NCBI RefSeq assembly: GCF_020171625.1
Contig: NZ_JAIUZY010000001.1
Coordinates: forward strand, 620,001-684,000
DNA: 64,000 nucleotides
From: Salipiger bermudensis
GTDB taxonomy: Bacteria; Pseudomonadota; Alphaproteobacteria; Rhodobacterales; Rhodobacteraceae
Direction of reading: 5' to 3'
The position numbers and the translations under genes were made by a program. This document shows positions 58,622 to 64,000 of the stretch, piece by piece. Each line of letters opens with the position of its first letter. The stretch's first letter is position 1. The notes below the pieces were generated by a model. It made no database searches, was not told the DNA's origin, and saw only the letters and a program-made list of their open reading frames with translations.

Positions 58622-60062
58622 TGCACCCTCGCGAAATCCTTGAGCCGCGTCCGCATCAGCCACATGAAGAGCGCCACCAGCAGGAAGCATACAATCGTGT
58701 ATGCAAAGCTGTATGCAGCGCCCACGTTGGCATTGGGGCTCTCGAAGAACTTGTTGTAGATCGTCTGGCTGAACCACTCGGCCTGCAACCCGCGGCTGAT
58801 GATGCGCGGCACCGAGAAGGCGCCCGCGGCAAGCATGAATGTGGCGATGGTGCCGACCGCAATGCCCGGCTTGGAATGCGGGATGATGATGCGCAGGTGC
58901 ACCCGCCACGGGCTCGCCCCGAGATCGCGCGCCGCCTCGATCTGGTTGCGGTCGAGCGTGCTCATGACGTTGTAGATCGGGAACACCATGAACAGCACGT
59001 AGGTGTAGACGATGACGAGGAACACGGTGCCCGGGAAGCGCTTGAACTGGATCGGCACGTCGATCACCCCCAGCCAGTGCAGCAGCCCGTTGATCAGCCC
59101 CGAATTGTCGATGATCGTGGTCCAGGCATAGATCCGCATCAGCTCGACGATGGCGTAGGGGATGATGAGTCCGAGAAACAGCCAGACCGCCTGCTTCGGC
59201 CGGCTGGCCAGCGCCACCTTGTAGGCGATGGGATAGCATAGCAGCAGCGCCAGCGCCGTGGCGATCACCGCCTGCAGCAACGTCCGCGTCAGCGTCACGA
59301 GGCCGATGCGGCTGTAGGTCTCGCCATCGCGCTCGAAGCGCAGGCCGGTGAGGCTCATGAGTTTGTTCGAGATCTTGGCGTTCTCGACGGCGCGCTGCGC
59401 ATCGGATTGCGGGATCAGACGGGCCTCGAACAACGTGGCGAAGTTCGACAGCGTGTAAGGTGAGGCGCCGGCCTCGGCCTCGCGGATGCGCAGCGAGGCC
59501 TCGCGGGCCAGCGTTTCGATCTCTTCGGCAGAGGCGATCTGGTCCGCGATCGGGTCGGTGTCGGAGACGCCGAGCCACGGCAGGTCGTAGACCTCGTCAA
59601 GCCAGCTTGCGCCGCCGCTTAGCGGCTTGTGGGTGGTCGCGCGGTCGCATTGCAGAATGTAGGGGCGCGTTGGCGCGGCGCTCTCGGCGCCGCCTGCCCC
59701 GCCTGTCATCGACGGGATCGCAAGCCCGCCGGAGGGTGCGGGGTCCGGCGCGCGGCCGGTCATCGAGGGAATGGCCATGCCGCCCGAGGAGGGCGCGCCG
59801 CCCGACATCGACGGGACCGCGAGTCCACCGGACGGCGCCGCCGGGGCCTCGTCGGTCACGTAGGTCTGCAGCACCGAGATGCAGGTGCGCGCATCCCGCG
59901 CCAGCCCCTGCGCCACCGAGCTGTCGAGCGCGCGCGACGGCGCGGTCAGAGCGCGCTCCACCATCGTCAGCTGCGGCAGCACGATCAGCATCAGCCCCCA
60001 GACCGCGGCGGCGAGAAAGAACACCAGCGTCAGGCCCCGGCCATAGCCCTGCAGCAGCCCGC

Positions 60063-60066
<4 letters not shown>
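58618..60066 (-). CDS. PotB-like ABC permease with large repeat-bearing periplasmic insert
   Basis: 482 residues, much longer than the roughly 300 of PotB/PotH. After helix 1 (residues 12-32) comes a periplasmic insert of about 190 residues with three copies of a GG(L/M)A(V/I)PSM(S/T)G unit near 78-125 and a Cys pair in TCISVLQ and ILQCDRA. The remaining membrane part is normal, with the EAA loop IEAARDLGASPWRVHLRIII. It overlaps PotA by 4 bases. Confidence 0.88.
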
Positions 60067-61166
<1,100 letters not shown>

Positions 61167-61276
61167 GGCCTGCTCCGTGGGGTCTTTCGCCGGGCGCCTC
61201 GAACGGCACCCCGATGCGTGCGAAGAGCGGGCCGCGCGGCCCGCCCTTGCTTGTCGGACTGGATCACGAAGGCCGG

Positions 61277-62401
61277 TCAGGCGTTGGTGATGATCTCGAC
61301 ATACTCGTTGCGGATCGGGTCGAAGAACGGCGTCGAGGCCTGCCACCACCACATGTTGCCCAGCACCTCGTCGGTGTAGACCTCGTTGAACTGGCGCTTG
61401 AATTCCTCGCTGGCATAATCCGCCGCGCCGATCACCGCAGAGTTGTAGCCGGTGTTGTTGGCGAACATGCCGCCGACTTCCGGCTGCAGCATGAAGTTCA
61501 TGAAGGCCACCGCCTGCTCCGGGTTGGGCGCATTGCGCAACATGCCCATGGTGTCCATCCAGGTGATGATGCCTTCCTTGGGTGCGCGGTAGACGTAATC
61601 GGGGTTCTCGCGGTTGAGCAGCAGGCCGGTGGTGTCCCAGGTCTGGCCGATGACGCAGCCGGCATCCTTGAAGGCGGCGGTCGCCTCGGTTGCGTTGTTC
61701 CAGAACGCGCCAAAGTTCTCCTTATTGGAGAGGATCCACTCGGTCACGGCCTTCCAGACGCGGTGCGCGTCCTCCTCCGATTTGTAGACGTCGAGCATCC
61801 GGTTCGAGGGCACCTCGCCGGTGGCATCGAGGTAGAGACCGGCGCCGACGATCACCGACTTCTGGCGGAAGGCGGCAGCGCCCTTCGCGGCCTCCTGCAG
61901 GAACAGGTCGCCATAGGACAGATCGGCATCCGAGATCGGCAGCGCGGCGCGGTTGAGGGTGATGCCCTCGGTGCCCCAATCATGCGGCAGCAGGATCTGC
62001 TTGCCATTGTGCGACGCGCCAAGCGCCACGCTGTCGCGCATGAAGGTGGGATAGATCGCATCGACGTTCACGTCTGCGGGCACCGGCGCGAAATAGCTCT
62101 CGCCGTTTTCGTCGAGATAGTTCACCGCGGTGTCGATCGTGGGGAAGACCACGTCGAAATCGCCGCCATTGGAGGCACGCACGATCGATTGCGCCTCGTC
62201 GTTGGAACCGAAGGTGGTGATCTCGAGCGCGATGCCGGTGTCGGCCTCGAACTTCTCGGCGATGTCGGGGGTGATGTATTCCTGCCAGACCAGCACCTTG
62301 ACGGTGCCCGACTGCGCCAGAGCGTCATGCGCGCGCAGCACGACCGGCGCGGCCACCGCGGTGGCGGTCATCTTCATCGCGGAACGACGGGTGATCTTCA
62401 T
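61277..62401 (-). CDS. Tat-exported polyamine-type substrate-binding protein (PotD/F-like)
   Basis: 374 residues. The signal KITRRSAMKMTATAVAAPVV is of Tat type. The mature part starts near GTVKVLVWQEYITPDIAEKF and has DFDVVFPTIDTAVNYLDENG, characteristic of PotD/PotF. It delivers a polyamine or related solute to the permeases. First gene of a four-gene leftward operon. Confidence 0.9.
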   Translation of the reverse strand: MKITRRSAMKMTATAVAAPVVLRAHDALAQSGTVKVLVWQEYITPDIAEKFEADTGIALEITTFGSNDEAQSIVRASNGGDFDVVFPTIDTAVNYLDENGESYFAPVPADVNVDAIYPTFMRDSVALGASHNGKQILLPHDWGTEGITLNRAALPISDADLSYGDLFLQEAAKGAAAFRQKSVIVGAGLYLDATGEVPSNRMLDVYKSEEDAHRVWKAVTEWILSNKENFGAFWNNATEATAAFKDAGCVIGQTWDTTGLLLNRENPDYVYRAPKEGIITWMDTMGMLRNAPNPEQAVAFMNFMLQPEVGGMFANNTGYNSAVIGAADYASEEFKRQFNEVYTDEVLGNMWWWQASTPFFDPIRNEYVEIITNA

Positions 62402-62663
62402 ATCTCTATCCCTTTTATTGGCATCTCGGGCGCTTCGCCTTCGGTGGATCGCCGGGTTACCCGGTTCGTTGTCATAGCTGTGCCGAAGTTGTAACAAGTG
62501 GATGACAGCTGGCAATGGGCTGTTCCGCCTGAAGCTGATCTTTACCCGACGTCGCTCCGGCTTCAATCCCCGACTGCACCGCCGCGATCCGGCCGCCTCC
62601 GACAGGTCTGGCCCTCGGTCGCAATCCGGTCCAAGAGGGAGACGTCATCCCCGGAGTGTTGCC

Positions 62664-62993
62664 ATGACCTATGTGATCCTTGCCTTTGCCGTGCTGGCGG
62701 AAACCATCGGGACCGCCGCGTTGCAGGCCAGCCAGCAGTTCACCCGGCCCCTGCCCTCGGTGCTGGTGGTGATCTCCTACGCGCTGGCGTTCTGGCTGTT
62801 GTCGATCGTGCTGCGCAGTTTCCCGGTGGGGATCGCCTACGCGCTGTGGTCGGGGCTCGGCATCGTGTTCATCGCGATCATCGGCCTGGTGGTCTTCGGG
62901 CAGCGCCTCGACTGGCCGGCGATCATCGGCATCGCGCTGATCCTTGCGGGGATCGTGGTGATCAACCTGTTCTCCGCGACGACGGGGCACTGA
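62664..62993 (+). CDS. Small multidrug resistance (SMR) family transporter
   Basis: 109 residues, four membrane helices. The conserved membrane Glu is in VLAETIGTAALQASQQF, and YALWSGLGIVFIAIIGLVVF is the SMR signature. The ATG at 62664 follows CCGGAG. Exports cationic compounds by proton exchange. Confidence 0.92.
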   Translation: MTYVILAFAVLAETIGTAALQASQQFTRPLPSVLVVISYALAFWLLSIVLRSFPVGIAYALWSGLGIVFIAIIGLVVFGQRLDWPAIIGIALILAGIVVINLFSATTGH

Positions 62994-63127
62994 GGGGGCG
63001 ACGCGCCTCCGGCTTGGTACGGCGGAACGAGGCCTCGGGTGGTCGATCCCCGATGGCCTGCGATGTTGCCCGACGACGCAGCGATCGTGCCCTCACTCCG
63101 AAAAACGCCTTCAGCACCCTCAAGCGG

Positions 63128-63310
63128 CTTTTCGGAGGCGTCGCCGCGCCGTCGCCGGCCAGCGGGGTGACAATCCGAGAGACGAACCTCGTGTCGTACG
63201 CCCGCCAAATCCGAAACTCCTCGACACCTGGTGCCCGGCCCGACCAAATCGCCCGCCGGAGACACGCTGTCAGCAGGACGATGGCGCAGCGGCCTGCGGC
63301 CTTGAGCCCG
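63128..63310. repeat. Diverged intergenic repeat, copy 2
   Basis: Resembles 57470-57670 with many differences. No protein-like frame is shared, so it is probably not a gene. The rest of the 520-bp gap before typA holds no recognised gene. Confidence 0.4.
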
Positions 63311-63443
63311 CGCTCAGGGCCTGTTCGCTCCTCCGCCCTGGCGGCCCCGGGACGCAACGTTCACCAGCCAACCCGACCGTCCGCGCCCCCTGCCCGGACA
63401 CGTATCGATAGGAAACGCATCGCCAGTATATGAAGGCGCAGCG

Positions 63444-63462
63444 GGCAAGCGGCTTGCCTTTT
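63444..63462 (+). terminator. Short hairpin with T run upstream of typA
   Basis: GGCAAG-CGG-CTTGCC... stem followed by TTTT. It could end transcription from the upstream rightward SMR gene. Confidence 0.5.
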
Positions 63463-63514
63463 GCAGGGTTCCCCGTTAGGGGGCGCGCAACCCTCCCCTT
63501 TAAAGGCTCTCCTT

Positions 63515-64000
63515 ATGGACCTGCGCAATATCGCAATCATCGCTCACGTGGACCACGGCAAGACCACGCTTGTCGACGAATTGCTGAAACAATCCGGCGC
63601 ATTCCGCGAAAACCAGGCCGTCGCCGAGCGCGCGATGGACAGCAACGACCTCGAGCGCGAGCGCGGCATCACGATCTTTGCCAAGCCGACCTCGGTCGAG
63701 TGGAAGAACACCCGCATCAACATCGTCGACACCCCGGGCCACGCCGATTTCGGCGGCGAGGTGGAGCGCATCCTGAGCATGGTCGACGGTGTCGTCCTGC
63801 TGGTCGATGCCGCCGAAGGCCCGATGCCGCAGACCAAGTTCGTGACCTCCAAGGCGCTGGCGCTCGGCCTGCGTCCGATCGTGGTGCTCAACAAGGTCGA
63901 CAAGCCCGACGCCGAGCCCGACCGCGCGCTCGACGAGTGCTTCGACCTCTTCGCCTCGCTCGATGCCGACGAAGACCAGCTCGACTTCCCGCACATGTAC
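63515..64000 (+). CDS. typA: TypA/BipA ribosome-binding GTPase, 3'-truncated by window edge
   Basis: The first 162 codons are present, with the frame open to the window end. G1 is [15 protein letters not shown], the switch region [21 protein letters not shown]3 [15 protein letters not shown], and G4 [14 protein letters not shown]. This is the BipA/TypA pattern, differing from LepA and EF-G. It acts in ribosome assembly and stress adaptation. Confidence 0.96.
   Translation, partial: MDLRNIAIIAHVDHGKTTLVDELLKQSGAFRENQAVAERAMDSNDLERERGITIFAKPTSVEWKNTRINIVDTPGHADFGGEVERILSMVDGVVLLVDAAEGPMPQTKFVTSKALALGLRPIVVLNKVDKPDAEPDRALDECFDLFASLDADEDQLDFPHMY

Noticed and set aside
57746-59578. 610-residue open frame across both permease genes
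   Set aside because: Its first half is an out-of-frame reading of the PotB-like gene; the true gene starts at 58621 with a 4-base overlap.

Overview
The window comes from a high-GC alphaproteobacterium, most likely a Rhodobacteraceae (Roseobacter/Salipiger-type) chromosome. The host genes flanking both ends (trmFO, gluQ, hisI, an IscU-like scaffold gene, recG, ligA, ctrA, sciP, mnmA, a polyamine-type ABC transporter operon, an SMR efflux gene, typA) encode proteins typical of that family. The central event is a complete-looking temperate siphovirus prophage of about 47.2 kb (7984-55174) inserted inside ctrA, the gene for the cell-cycle, motility and gene-transfer-agent regulator CtrA. The 5' part of ctrA (receiver plus half of the DNA-binding domain) lies right of the prophage next to an intact sciP (CtrA inhibitor). 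The 3' part (recognition helix and C-terminus) lies left of it next to ligA. The two fragments join in frame across a 7-bp shared core, TTGAGAA on the + strand, and would rebuild a 238-residue CtrA. As assembled, the lysogen has no intact ctrA at this locus.

Prophage layout. Next to attL (7991-13213) is a rightward, lower-GC cargo block that does not look like phage: a membrane hybrid histidine kinase, a stand-alone receiver protein and a Tat-exported glycosidase-like protein. From 13399 to 47984 the phage lytic genes run leftward. Read from the promoter outward they are: Cro-like protein, small early regulators, RusA and replication proteins, a NusG-like antiterminator, terminase, portal, protease/scaffold with a nested scaffold start, decoration protein, major capsid protein, head-tail connectors, tail tube, G/GT tail chaperones with a -1 frameshift site, tape measure, tail tip genes, a 2555-residue TipJ-like tail tip/fibre protein, and a lysis cassette (holin-lysozyme fusion plus overlapping spanins). 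Non-structural inserts sit among these genes: HicAB, a divergent pair of Arc-like repressor genes with an operator array, a Rha/KilAC antirepressor, a Tat-signal protein, and several small rightward genes.

The control region at 47787-50175 holds a LexA-type S24 repressor co-transcribed with a DUF3800 gene. Matching 16-bp GGGGATATTTATCCCC-type operators lie at both divergent early promoters, a lambda-like OL/OR arrangement with promoters that appear leaderless. A rightward operon (50239-55103) carries ERF recombinase, an HNH protein, many small genes, a possible excisionase and the tyrosine integrase, which abuts attR.

Outside the prophage the main surprises are a 39-residue membrane protein preceded by a near-perfect alphaproteobacterial LexA box, an unusual repeat-bearing insert in the polyamine permease, and a diverged intergenic repeat present twice. 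All functional calls rest on reading the sequence and knowledge of the families; no database search was run.
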